Shown one piece after another: positions 50,342-58,054 of a DNA stretch of 64,000 bases. Location of the stretch: the NCBI GenBank assembly GCA_934667625.1, contig CAKUMH010000004.1, forward strand, positions 62,001 to 126,000, read 5' to 3'. This DNA is from an uncultured Elusimicrobiales bacterium (GTDB taxonomy: Bacteria > Elusimicrobiota > Elusimicrobia > Elusimicrobiales > Elusimicrobiaceae). Made by a program: the position numbers and the translations under genes. Position 1 is the stretch's first letter. Every line of letters begins with the position of its first letter. Below the pieces are notes generated by a model, which ran no database searches, was not told the origin of the DNA, and worked only from the letters and a program-made list of their open reading frames with translations.

Positions 50342-51574
50342 ATGAACGCAGCAAAAACAGCCTTGGCCGCGGCCCTGATGTTTAGTTTTTCGGCCGCGTC
50401 CGCACAAAATTATTATGTGGAGGAGGAAATCTTCCTGCTCCCTCCCGCCAAACACGAACAGCGTTTGGCCGCCCGCCAAAAGGCCAAACAGGATTATGGC
50501 GAACCGTGTGCGTATTTGCGCATGAAGGATTCGCTGGCGGACAAACTTGGACTGCACGTGGGGGCGGACGTTTCGTACACGGCGCAGCGTGTGTCACCCA
50601 GCGGCAAGCAAACGGCCATTCAGGGGATTTACTATCCGTACCTGACGTGGAACCTGTTTAAAGACCGCGCCTTGGGTTCCGGCACCTTAAATGCCAACTA
50701 CAACCTCATCCGCTATTGGGGTGCCGAGGCCGGGACCCTGCAAAACCGCGCGAACCTGGTGGCGGCGCCGAATGACTACGCCACCAACCAGGAAATTTTC
50801 TCCCAGCTCTCTTACACGCACACCTTGCCGGGAGAGCTCAATTGGCTGTCCGTTACCGTGGGGCAGTTTCCGCTATACAACTTTGACGGGACGGAGTTCT
50901 TGGACAACCAGCAAACCGCTCTTATGAACTATGCGCTGTCGCAGAATGCTTCATCCGCCTATCCGAGTGCCTCGTTGGGCGCCTATGTGCAGGCCCAAAA
51001 GGGCGAATGGACGGCGGCGGCCGGGTATCAGGACGCGACGAACATTTCCGGTTCGCAGGTGCGTTTTAAAGACGCGTTTGACGGCAAGTATACGGCATTT
51101 GGCTCGCTGGCGTGGGCGCCCTCTTTGGACTTGGGAGCCGCGCAATACAGCGTGCTGTATTACTACCAGCCGGCGGTGGAAAAGCAAAACGAGAACGTGA
51201 ACGGCTGGTCGGTCAACGCGCAGCAGAACCTGGGCGAAAAATGGGCCGTGTTTGGCCGGGCCAACGGGTCCACCGGCGGGGCAGTGCCGATTAAAAATTC
51301 GTACGTGCTGGGTGTTTCGTGGCTTAATCCGTTTGAGCGCAACGCGCAGGACGCTTTGACGGTGGGCGTGGCCTACAACCGCCTGAGCGCCAAGGCGCTG
51401 GGATACCCCGGTGAAATGCGCTCCAGCGAAACGGCCATAGAAATGCAGTACGTTTTTGGCGTGGGGTCTTTTATGACCATTACGCCGGATGTACAGCTTT
51501 ATCCGAAAGCGGGTTTAAAATCCGGCCAGGGCATGAGCACGGTGGTCGGGTTACGCAGTACGATTATGTTGTAG
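50342..51574 (+). CDS. aaxA: OprB-type carbohydrate porin family protein, AaxA-like
   Basis: A 410-aa outer membrane porin. The signal peptide MNAAKTALAAALMFSFSAASA is followed by a helical segment, then the OprB-like start DKLGLHVGADVSYTAQ and barrel strands such as IYYPYLTWNLFKDRALGSGTL, WLSVTVGQFPLYNFDGTEFL and YSVLYYYQPAVEKQNENVNG. The end is FMTITPDVQLYPKAGLKSGQ and VVGLRST. In Chlamydia pneumoniae the OprB-like AaxA is the porin of the arginine-agmatine exchange system, with the same gene order as here. The assignment rests on context more than on sequence. Confidence 0.75.
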   Translation: MNAAKTALAAALMFSFSAASAQNYYVEEEIFLLPPAKHEQRLAARQKAKQDYGEPCAYLRMKDSLADKLGLHVGADVSYTAQRVSPSGKQTAIQGIYYPYLTWNLFKDRALGSGTLNANYNLIRYWGAEAGTLQNRANLVAAPNDYATNQEIFSQLSYTHTLPGELNWLSVTVGQFPLYNFDGTEFLDNQQTALMNYALSQNASSAYPSASLGAYVQAQKGEWTAAAGYQDATNISGSQVRFKDAFDGKYTAFGSLAWAPSLDLGAAQYSVLYYYQPAVEKQNENVNGWSVNAQQNLGEKWAVFGRANGSTGGAVPIKNSYVLGVSWLNPFERNAQDALTVGVAYNRLSAKALGYPGEMRSSETAIEMQYVFGVGSFMTITPDVQLYPKAGLKSGQGMSTVVGLRSTIML

Positions 51575-51608
51575 TGGGGTAAAAAATTATCAAACAAGGA
51601 GTAGAAAT

Positions 51609-52223
51609 ATGGAAAAAGAACTTACTTTGGGCACGCGCTATCCAACCTTAGCGTTTATTTCCGGCGGGGCCGGGCAAGCGGCGGACGGTATTCCGCCCCA
51701 GCCGTTTGAAACCTTCTGTTACGATTCGGCCTTGCAGCAGGCCAAAATTCAGGATTTTAACGTGGTGCCTTACACTTCGGTTTTGCCGAAGGATTTGTAC
51801 CAAAACATTTATCCGGTAGACGCCGTGGCCAACCAGTTTGTGCACGGGGCGGTGTTGGAAGTGATTATGGCGGGCAACGGGGCCCGTATAGAGGACCACA
51901 AGGCCATTGCCACGGGCATTGGCGTATGCTGGGGCAAGGACAAAAAAGGCAACCTGATTGGCGGTTGGGCGGCGGAATACGTGGAGTATTTTGATACGCC
52001 CATTGACGACGATATTGCCAAAGGCCATTGTGAAATGTGGCTCAATAAATCCTTAAAGCACGAGCTGGAAATCCGCGGGGTGGAAAAGCACAGCGAGTTC
52101 CAACTCTGGCACAACTACATCAACATTACCCAGCCGTTTGCCTACTGCCTGACGGTGATGGGATTTTTGAACTTCAAGTTCGCTCCGCTGGCGGTGCCGA
52201 CGGACAAAAAGACGCTGGACTAA
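51609..52223 (+). CDS. aaxB: pyruvoyl-dependent arginine decarboxylase, AaxB-like
   Basis: Decarboxylates arginine to agmatine, consuming a proton. The 204-aa proenzyme should cut itself between Thr56 and Ser57 (VVPYTSVLPKD) to form the pyruvoyl group, as described for chlamydial AaxB. Other family features are FISGGAGQA near the start, PVDAVANQFVHGAVLEVIMA, ATGIGVCWGKDKKGNLIGGWAAEYVEY and the catalytic region after it. AAGGAG precedes the ATG, 34 bases after the porin. The substrate could include other amino acids, but the adjacent antiporter fits arginine/agmatine. Confidence 0.88.
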   Translation: MEKELTLGTRYPTLAFISGGAGQAADGIPPQPFETFCYDSALQQAKIQDFNVVPYTSVLPKDLYQNIYPVDAVANQFVHGAVLEVIMAGNGARIEDHKAIATGIGVCWGKDKKGNLIGGWAAEYVEYFDTPIDDDIAKGHCEMWLNKSLKHELEIRGVEKHSEFQLWHNYINITQPFAYCLTVMGFLNFKFAPLAVPTDKKTLD

Positions 52224-52254
52224 GCGCTTTTAACGGAATTTTGGGGGAGCCTTT

Positions 52255-53709
52255 ATGGGAGAAAAGAACAATTCCGTGGCAAAGCTGGGCATCATTGGCC
52301 TGGCGAGTATTGTCATCAGTTCTATGGTCGGGGGAGGAGTCTTCTCCCTCCCCCAAAACATGGCTGCAGGCGCCAGCGCGGGGGCGGTGCTTTTAGCCTG
52401 GGTGATTACGGGTATTGGAATGTACTTCATCGCCAATACCTTTAGCGTGCTTGCACGCGTGAAACCGAATTTGACTTCGGGCATTTACATGTACGCCCGC
52501 GAAGGCTTTGGCCCGTACGTGGGGTTTACAATTGGCTGGGGTTACTGGCTGTGCCAAATTTTTGGCAACGTGGGGTATGCGGTCATCACGATGGACGCGC
52601 TGAATTACTTTTTCCCCCCTTATTTTGCGGGCGGGAATAATTTGCTGTCTATTGTGTGCGGCTCGGTGCTGATTTGGAGTTTTAACTGGGTGGTACTGCG
52701 CGGCGTAAAGCAGGCGGCCATTTTAAACGTGATTGGTACGATTGGGAAATTGGTGCCGCTGCTGCTCTTTTGTTTGGTGCTGCTGTTTGTCTTTCATTTT
52801 GACAAATTTGACGTCAACTTTTGGGGCAAAATGGCGGAAGGCGGCAAGACCTTGGGCGGTCTTTCCACCCAGCTTAAGAGCACCATGTTGGTGACGCTGT
52901 GGGCGTTTATCGGTATAGAGGGCGCGGTGGTGCTTTCTAACCGTGCCAAGAGCCAGGCGGCGGTTAGCAAGGCCACGTTTTTGGGCTTTTTGGGCTGTTT
53001 GATTATTTATGTGGGCTTGTCTGTGCTGCCTTTTGGGTTTTTATCGCAAGAGGAACTGGCGGCGATTCCCAATCCGTCCACGGCGGGCGTATTGGAAAAG
53101 GTGGTCGGCCCGTGGGGCGCGTGGGTGATGAACATCGGCCTTTTGATTGCGGTGCTTTCTTCGTGGCTTGCGTGGACGATGATTACGGCCGAAATTCCCG
53201 CGGCGGCGGCCGAGAACGGCACATTCCCGCGCCAGTTTGCCAAGCAAAATAAAAACGGGTCGCCTTCGGTATCGCTATGGGTAACGAGCAGCTTGATGCA
53301 GTTGGCCATTTTTATGGTCTATTTTTCCAACAATGCGTGGAATACCATGCTTTCCATTACGGGCGTAATGGTGCTGCCTGCCTATTTGGCGAGCACGGCC
53401 TATTTGTGGAAGATGACCGAGGACGGCGAGTACGCGCGCATTACTGCCAGAGGCCGCGCCGCCGCGTTGTTCACGTCCGTTTTGGGCACGGTGTATGCGT
53501 GCTGGCTGTTGTATGCGGCTGGGTTAAAGTACCTGTTCCTGGCGGTGATTTTCCTGGCGTTGGGGGTCCCGGTGTTTGTGTGGGCGCGGCGGCAGAGTGC
53601 CGACGGAAAGCCTGTGTTTGGCTCCGGAGAAAAAGTGGTGGTGACACTTTTAGTGCTGTGTGCGCTGGTGGCAGTGTACGTTTTCGCGCGGGGGCTTGTT
53701 TCTGTATAA
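52255..53709 (+). CDS. aaxC: APC-family arginine/agmatine-type antiporter, AaxC-like
   Basis: A 484-aa, roughly 12-span inner membrane transporter that would import arginine and export agmatine. N-terminal LASIVISSMVGGGVFSLPQNMAAGASAGAVLLAWVITG is typical of the basic amino acid/polyamine antiporter (ArcD/AdiC-like) branch, followed by LTSGIYMYAREGFGPYVGF and LWAFIGIEGAVVLSNRAKS. It closes the three-gene operon and is followed by a terminator. The substrate pair is inferred from the neighbouring decarboxylase and from Chlamydia. Confidence 0.88.
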   Translation: MGEKNNSVAKLGIIGLASIVISSMVGGGVFSLPQNMAAGASAGAVLLAWVITGIGMYFIANTFSVLARVKPNLTSGIYMYAREGFGPYVGFTIGWGYWLCQIFGNVGYAVITMDALNYFFPPYFAGGNNLLSIVCGSVLIWSFNWVVLRGVKQAAILNVIGTIGKLVPLLLFCLVLLFVFHFDKFDVNFWGKMAEGGKTLGGLSTQLKSTMLVTLWAFIGIEGAVVLSNRAKSQAAVSKATFLGFLGCLIIYVGLSVLPFGFLSQEELAAIPNPSTAGVLEKVVGPWGAWVMNIGLLIAVLSSWLAWTMITAEIPAAAAENGTFPRQFAKQNKNGSPSVSLWVTSSLMQLAIFMVYFSNNAWNTMLSITGVMVLPAYLASTAYLWKMTEDGEYARITARGRAAALFTSVLGTVYACWLLYAAGLKYLFLAVIFLALGVPVFVWARRQSADGKPVFGSGEKVVVTLLVLCALVAVYVFARGLVSV

Positions 53710-53736
53710 AATGGGGCCATACGGGAACAAGTTACG

Positions 53737-53773
53737 GCAGGCCGGGTATTATGGGGGCCCGGCCTGCTCTTTT
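53737..53773 (+). terminator. terminator of the aaxABC-like operon
   Basis: GCAGGCCGGG/CCCGGCCTGC stem followed by TCTTTT. A second perfect 12-bp hairpin (GTTCTTTTTCTT and complement, 53776-53803) follows at once. Confidence 0.75.
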
Positions 53774-53775
53774 GT

Positions 53776-53941
53776 GTTCTTTTTCTTACACAAGAAAAAG
53801 AACGAAAAAGAGTGGTAACCCAAAGGCCCTAAAATCAAAAAGAGAAGCGGCCGACGGACAACTAGCCCTACGCGGCGTCGGACAAGTCCGTCGTTTGCCA
53901 TGCTTCTCTTTTTGATTTTAACGGCGGGCCAAAAGGGTTAC
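53776..53941. repeat. nested inverted-repeat element
   Basis: After a 12-bp hairpin (53776-53803) there is a larger structure. Outer arms GTAACCC/GGGTTAC lie at 53815-53821 and 53935-53941, GGCCC/GGGCC at 53825 and 53926, a perfect 18-bp stem at 53831-53848 and 53902-53919, and an inner CGACGGAC/GTCCGTCG stem at 53852-53859 and 53886-53893. It looks like a miniature mobile element or a dispersed intergenic repeat; only one copy is in the window. Confidence 0.65.
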
Positions 53942-53972
53942 AAAAACGGCGGACGACAACGGCAACAAATAA

Positions 53973-54106
53973 AAAGGTCATCCTGGAAGGCTTTAGTCCA
54001 GGATCTCATCCTCTTTTAAAACAGCGAGACCCTGGACTACAACACTCCAGGGTGACGAAAAAAAAGAAAACAGCGAGACCCTGGACTACAACACTCCAGG
54101 GTGACG
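53973..54106. repeat. dispersed inverted repeats including a 40-bp tandem pair
   Basis: One TCATCCTGGA...TCCAGGATCTC copy (about 53976-54006) faces two identical 40-base inverted copies (54018-54057 and 54067-54106) that start AAAACAGCGAGACCCTGG and end CCAGGGTGACG. They lie upstream of the fifth pilin. Confidence 0.75.
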
Positions 54107-54256
54107 GCTCTTTTAGCGGGTCGCCATTTACCATGACGGCACTTTGTTTGATGACGGCGAAGAACCAGGTCGTTTTTTGTTATTTTTTTGGTTGGCCGTA
54201 AACGGGCCTAAAAGGCCCGTATAAAAAAGATTTTCCGCTGGGAATATTGAAAGGGC

Positions 54257-54284
54257 TTGACTCGTTTTTTTTTTTTGCTACATT
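54257..54284 (+). promoter_or_regulatory. poly-T spacer promoter of the fifth pilin
   Basis: TTGACT (54257-54262) and TACATT (54279-54284), 16-base spacer containing T12. The transcript would start at about the hairpin that follows. Confidence 0.5.
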
Positions 54285-54289
54285 GGTCT

Positions 54290-54345
54290 TACGGCCCGGG
54301 CTGGGTTATATAAAAACTCCTACAGTACCCCAAAACCGGGCCGTA
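54290..54345 (+). promoter_or_regulatory. 5' leader hairpin of the fifth pilin
   Basis: Perfect 10-bp arms TACGGCCCGG (54290-54299) and CCGGGCCGTA (54336-54345) enclose a 36-base loop with its own GGGT/ACCC arms. The AAAGGAG ribosome site follows 14 bases later. Sequence is unrelated to the dyads of the other pilins, but the position is the same. Confidence 0.55.
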
Positions 54346-54374
54346 CCAAACGAAAGTAGGAAAGGAGAAGAAAA

Positions 54375-54938
54375 ATGATTAAGCATAATAAAAAAGGGTT
54401 CACGCTCATTGAGCTGTTGGTCGTGGTCCTGATCATCGGCATTTTGGCCGCGATGGCGATGCCGGCGTACTTCAAAGCAGTGGAACGCTCCCGCGCCGCG
54501 GAAGCCGACACCTTGATTGGCTCTGTTGTTGGTGCGCAAGCCCGCTATAAAATGAAAACGGGCAATTTCGCTACGAAGTGGACGAGCTTAGATGTTGCCC
54601 CGGCAAATGCAACGGCCAATGCCTACTACTGCACAAAAGGAACTCAGGCGGAGGATTGTGGTAATGGAAATGGTTTTATTATTACGTTGAAAGGGACTAA
54701 TACCAAAGTTGGAAACCATTCCGGCGTTGAGGCTGTGCGCATTGGCTCTGGCCAGTATACGTATAAGTTGTGGAAGGAATATGATTCCACAGAACCTGTG
54801 CATTGCGATATAAACGGTGATGATAAGGACAATAAGGACTTCTGCATTGAATATACGGGTAACGAATCGTACTCAACTGATGCGTCTACGGTAACAGATG
54901 GGACTACCACTGGCGGCAACCAAGAAGGCGGCCACTAA
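54375..54938 (+). CDS. type IV pilin-like protein
   Basis: A 187-aa prepilin: leader MIKHNKKG, cleavage after Gly8, then FTLIELLVVVLIIGILAAMAMPAYFKAVERSRAAEADTL. The head has a Cys pair in YYCTKGTQAEDCGNG and another in VHCDINGDDKDNKDFCIEYTG, and a low-complexity Thr/Ser/Gly tail. The leader differs from the MKNV-type pilins. AAAGGAGAAG precedes the ATG. A terminator follows. Confidence 0.9.
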   Translation: MIKHNKKGFTLIELLVVVLIIGILAAMAMPAYFKAVERSRAAEADTLIGSVVGAQARYKMKTGNFATKWTSLDVAPANATANAYYCTKGTQAEDCGNGNGFIITLKGTNTKVGNHSGVEAVRIGSGQYTYKLWKEYDSTEPVHCDINGDDKDNKDFCIEYTGNESYSTDASTVTDGTTTGGNQEGGH

Positions 54939-54962
54939 TTAGTTTGTTACCTTGTAGTTTTA

Positions 54963-54997
54963 CCCGCCTCTTTCTTAGATGAAAGGGGCGGTTTTTT
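54963..54997 (+). terminator. terminator of the fifth pilin
   Basis: CCGCCTCTTTC/GAAAGGGGCGG stem, loop TTAGAT, T6. Confidence 0.85.
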
Positions 54998-55013
54998 GTT
55001 GTGGCTGACGTGT

Positions 55014-55019
55014 TATAAT
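55014..55019 (+). promoter_or_regulatory. -10 box of the sirtuin gene, leaderless-type spacing
   Basis: TATAAT ends six bases before the ATG at 55026; AGTAAT lies between and no ribosome site is present. Confidence 0.55.
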
Positions 55020-55025
55020 AGTAAT

Positions 55026-55760
55026 ATGAGCGAAATAAAAGAAGCGGCAAAATTATTAAAACAGGCCGGCTACGCCGTGGCGTTTACCGGCGCGGGCGTG
55101 AGCGTGGAAAGCGGCATCGCGCCTTTTACGGGGGCGGGCGGTTTGTGGAACCAGTACGACCCGAAATTTATTGAAATCAATTTCTTCTACGCCCACCCGA
55201 AAGAATCTTGGGCGGAAATGAAAAAAATCTTTTTTACCGATATGGACGAGGCCTCCCCCAACGCCGCGCACGAGGTGCTGGCACAGCTGGAGCAAAAAGG
55301 ATTATTAAAGGGCGTTATCACCCAAAATATAGACGGCTTGCACCAAAAGGCGGGCTCCAAAAACGTGCAGGAATTCCACGGCACGATTAAAACGCTTTCC
55401 TGCGTGTCCTGCGGGCGCAAGTACGGCTTGGAAAACGTGAATTTGGACGAAGTCCCCCCGCGTTGCTTTTGCGGAGGCGTGCTCAAGCCCGATTTTGTGT
55501 TTTACGGAGAAGGCATCCCCCCAAAGGCCTACCAAAATTCGCAGGAAATGGCCGAAAATGCGGACGTTATGCTCGTCGTCGGCACGGCCGGGCAGGTGAT
55601 GCCCGCTTGCAGTTTGCCGCTGCTGGCCAAGCAATTCGGCGCCCAAATTATTGAAGTAAATCCGCAGCCCTCCGCGTTTACCGGGAGCATTACGGACTTG
55701 TACTACCCCATGAAGGCGACGGAATTTTTTACCGCACTGGCGCGGGAAATGAAACTATAA
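55026..55760 (+). CDS. NAD-dependent protein deacylase (sirtuin)
   Basis: A 244-aa SIR2-family enzyme removing acyl groups from lysine with NAD. Motifs: AVAFTGAGVSVESGIAPF, TQNIDGLHQKAGS, the catalytic His in EFHGTI, and a four-Cys zinc site (LSCVSCGRK and PRCFCGGVLKPDFVFYGE). VVGTAGQVMPA and EVNPQPSAF complete the fold. The usual Arg of the F-R-G loop (after SGI) is Thr (APFTGAGGLW), a point to check against activity. The start at 55026 follows a -10 box with leaderless spacing. Confidence 0.93.
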   Translation: MSEIKEAAKLLKQAGYAVAFTGAGVSVESGIAPFTGAGGLWNQYDPKFIEINFFYAHPKESWAEMKKIFFTDMDEASPNAAHEVLAQLEQKGLLKGVITQNIDGLHQKAGSKNVQEFHGTIKTLSCVSCGRKYGLENVNLDEVPPRCFCGGVLKPDFVFYGEGIPPKAYQNSQEMAENADVMLVVGTAGQVMPACSLPLLAKQFGAQIIEVNPQPSAFTGSITDLYYPMKATEFFTALAREMKL

Positions 55761-55761
55761 A

Positions 55762-55786
55762 AAAGGCGGCTAATTAGCCGCCTTTG
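55762..55786. terminator. bidirectional terminator between sirtuin and DUF805 genes
   Basis: GGCGGCTAATTAGCCGCC is a perfect 18-bp palindrome flanked by A5 and T3, between convergent genes. Confidence 0.7.
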
Positions 55787-56188
55787 TTAGCGGGGTTGTT
55801 CCCCAAAGCGGTTTTCCCCCTCGGTCCCGGGGAGTAGCATACAGATAAACAGCGCAAACTCGCCCAAGTAGGGTACAAACAGCAAAAGTTGCCACCAGCC
55901 GCTCATCCCGATATCGTGCAAGCGGCGTGTGCGCAGGGAAAGCGGAAGCAAAATCGCCCCCAGATAAGACCCGACAATACAAATAATGGCGCCAATCCAG
56001 TCTACACCCTGTTGGCTGCCCGGATCGCTATACAGCATAACGCCAATAGCCATACAAAGAAACATTACGATAAACCAGGTGGCAAGCATCAAGGCAATAT
56101 ACCAACACATAAAAAGCCAAAATTCCTTGCGGTTGGCGCGGCCCTTAAAATCAAATAGCCGTTTTAACGGGTTAATTAAATAGTTCAT
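55787..56188 (-). CDS. DUF805 membrane protein (first of two)
   Basis: A 133-aa protein with about four hydrophobic segments. Family landmarks are FDFKGRANRKEFWLFMCWY, RTRRLHDIGMSGWWQLL and the end LLPGTEGENRFGEQ. Function unknown. Its ATG overlaps the stop of the HD-domain gene. It is a paralog of the protein at 57635-57997. Confidence 0.9.
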   Translation of the reverse strand: MNYLINPLKRLFDFKGRANRKEFWLFMCWYIALMLATWFIVMFLCMAIGVMLYSDPGSQQGVDWIGAIICIVGSYLGAILLPLSLRTRRLHDIGMSGWWQLLLFVPYLGEFALFICMLLPGTEGENRFGEQPR

Positions 56189-56775
56189 TTGGTGAGTTCC
56201 TTCGCTTCGGTTTGGACGGCTTTTTCCGTTTCGCGCATAGCGGACAAAGTCTTTTCAAACAATTCTTCCAAGGGCCAACCTAACATTTCGGCCCCTTGTT
56301 TGATGACGTCGCGCGAACAGCCGGCGGCAAACTTTTTGTCCTTAAATTTCTTTTTTAAGCTGGAAACTTCCATATCTTGCGTGCTTTTGGACGGGCGCAT
56401 TTTGGCCGCCGCGCCGATAAGCCCGGTCAGTTCGTCTGTGGCAAAAAGTACTTTTTCCATTTGGTGCTCGGGGCGGACGTCAACGGTAATACCGTAGCCG
56501 TGGCTGCAAATTGCGCGTATGAGCTCCGGCTCTGCCTTAATTTCCGCCAACAGTTCAGGCGCTTTTTTACAATGTTCTTGCGGGAATTTTTCAAAATCTA
56601 TATCGTGCAACAAGCCGCATAAGGCCCAAAAATCGGCCTCGTTTGCGTATCCCAGTTGGACGGCCAGGCGGCGCATGACGGCCTCCACCGTAAGTGCGTG
56701 CAGGAGGTGGAAGGGCTCCTGATTGTATTTTTTCAGCAGGTTTAGCGCTTGCCCGCGCGTAATATTTGTGTGCAT
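56185..56775 (-). CDS. HD-domain phosphohydrolase-like protein
   Basis: A 196-aa protein with the HD motif LCGLLHDIDFEKFPQEHCKKAPEL (around residues 52-75) and earlier His in PFHLLHALTVEAVMRRLA, later ICSHGYGI and LFATDELTG. It belongs to the group annotated as HDIG-type hydrolases; substrate unknown. AGGAG lies about 12 bases before the ATG. Translation is coupled to the DUF805 gene. Confidence 0.87.
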   Translation of the reverse strand: MHTNITRGQALNLLKKYNQEPFHLLHALTVEAVMRRLAVQLGYANEADFWALCGLLHDIDFEKFPQEHCKKAPELLAEIKAEPELIRAICSHGYGITVDVRPEHQMEKVLFATDELTGLIGAAAKMRPSKSTQDMEVSSLKKKFKDKKFAAGCSRDVIKQGAEMLGWPLEELFEKTLSAMRETEKAVQTEAKELTK

Positions 56776-56789
56776 ATGATAAAAAACTC

Positions 56790-57584
56790 CTAAAAAGTAT
56801 ATTCATCCAACATAAAAATTCGGACGGACGGGTCGGTGGCCATTTGGCGCTTCATAAACGTCTTTTTAAGACTCGGGCGCACGGTGGCAGAGTAGTAAAT
56901 GGCTTTGGGCATATTGGGGAAATACGCCCGCAGATAAGCGTACTTGCCAAAGCTCGCGCTGACGGCGTGGGGCTGGTATTCCTGCCATTCTTCCAGCGCC
57001 TTGGCGTTGAGCGCCCGGCGTTTTTGCGGGTTGTTGTCATCCTCGTCAAAGCCGTCCGTGAGGGCGAGGAGCAGCCCTAGCCCCTTTTGCTTGATGAGTT
57101 TGGCCGTGGGGCCGGGGCCTGTTTCCAAAAACAGGTGTTCTTTGGAAATGCCAAAGCGGGCGGCGGTGTTAATTATTTCGTCCAGCTCGGCGGAGGTGAG
57201 GTCCGTTTTGAGGTCCAGCCACCAGGTTTTTGCCTGCGGGTTTTTGAGGGCGGAAAAAATGTCTTGCAGGGTGACGCGGCGTTTTAGCTGGGATTCGTCG
57301 TGCGCGACCCAAAGCGTGCCGTCCTGCCCGGGCAGGAGGTCCAGCTCGTAGCCGGCGTATTTGGTTTCTTTCTTTTTGGCGCGGCGGACGGTGTTTACCT
57401 GATGTAAAAAAAGTGGGTGGTCCGGAGCGTTCCAAGCGGCGGAAGGCGCGGCGGCGCTGGGCTCTGTAAGCAAGGGAAGCGGGGCAAATTTACCTTCTGT
57501 ATAAACGTATATAAACGCCGTATAGGCGCCCAGGAAAAAGGCGGCCAACAGAAAAATAGTTAAAACAAGGCGGTAGTTTTTCAT
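56790..57584 (-). CDS. membrane-anchored GDPD/PI-PLC-like protein
   Basis: A 264-aa protein with one N-terminal membrane anchor (VLTIFLLAAFFLGAYTAFIYVY). The rest resembles the glycerophosphodiester phosphodiesterase TIM barrel: YAGYELDLLPGQDGTLWVAHDE corresponds to the Glu-x-Asp and His-Asp metal site, and WWLDLKTDLTSAELDEII to the next strand. The early HRG motif is replaced by FLHQVNT, so activity is uncertain. The ATG at 57584 sits directly after the T-run of the upstream gene's terminator and has no ribosome site, which is odd. Confidence 0.65.
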   Translation of the reverse strand: MKNYRLVLTIFLLAAFFLGAYTAFIYVYTEGKFAPLPLLTEPSAAAPSAAWNAPDHPLFLHQVNTVRRAKKKETKYAGYELDLLPGQDGTLWVAHDESQLKRRVTLQDIFSALKNPQAKTWWLDLKTDLTSAELDEIINTAARFGISKEHLFLETGPGPTAKLIKQKGLGLLLALTDGFDEDDNNPQKRRALNAKALEEWQEYQPHAVSASFGKYAYLRAYFPNMPKAIYYSATVRPSLKKTFMKRQMATDPSVRIFMLDEYTF

Positions 57585-57586
57585 GG

Positions 57587-57624
57587 AAAAAAACACCGCT
57601 TCCCCAAACGGGAAAGCGGTGTTG
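57587..57624 (-). terminator. terminator of the second DUF805 gene, abutting the next start codon
   Basis: AACACCGCTT/AAGCGGTGTT plus CCC/GGG stem; on the minus strand it ends in T7-C-C and then the ATG of the GDPD-like gene. Confidence 0.75.
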
Positions 57625-57634
57625 CCAGGCAAAA

Positions 57635-57997
57635 TTAGTTATTGGCGCCGAAGCGGTTTTCCCCTTTCGTGCTGGGCAAGAGGTAAAACACAAACAGCAC
57701 GAGGCCGCCGAGAATCGGCAGCAGATTTAAGAGAAGCCACCAAGCGGATTTGTCGCTGTCGTGCAAGCGGCGGGCGCCCATGGAAAGGCTCGGCAGTAAG
57801 ATGGCCAAGTTGACTAAACTGGCCACAACGCTGGCGGCATTTTCCGAGAGGCAAATCATGGCCAACAGGTCAATAATCCACACGGCGATGACGCCGAACA
57901 ACACCCACAGCCAGAACTGTTTGCGCGTCGCGCGTCCTTTAAAGTCCACATAGTGATGTGTTAAAACATCCAAGAAATATACCTTGATTGCGTTCAT
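57635..57997 (-). CDS. DUF805 membrane protein (second of two)
   Basis: A 120-aa protein with three to four hydrophobic segments and the same landmarks as its paralog: VDFKGRATRKQFWLWVLF, GARRLHDSDKSAWWLLL and LLPSTKGENRFGANN. AAGGAG precedes the ATG. Confidence 0.9.
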   Translation of the reverse strand: MNAIKVYFLDVLTHHYVDFKGRATRKQFWLWVLFGVIAVWIIDLLAMICLSENAASVVASLVNLAILLPSLSMGARRLHDSDKSAWWLLLNLLPILGGLVLFVFYLLPSTKGENRFGANN

Positions 57998-58054
57998 AGT
58001 TTCTCCTTGTAACAGCTACTTAATTTATAGCACAAATTTTGCTCCGGTTTCAAG

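Noticed and set aside
53277..53915. Plus-strand frame of 212 codons overlapping the antiporter end
   Set aside because: It runs out of frame through aaxC and then through the terminator and the nested repeat; no protein features.
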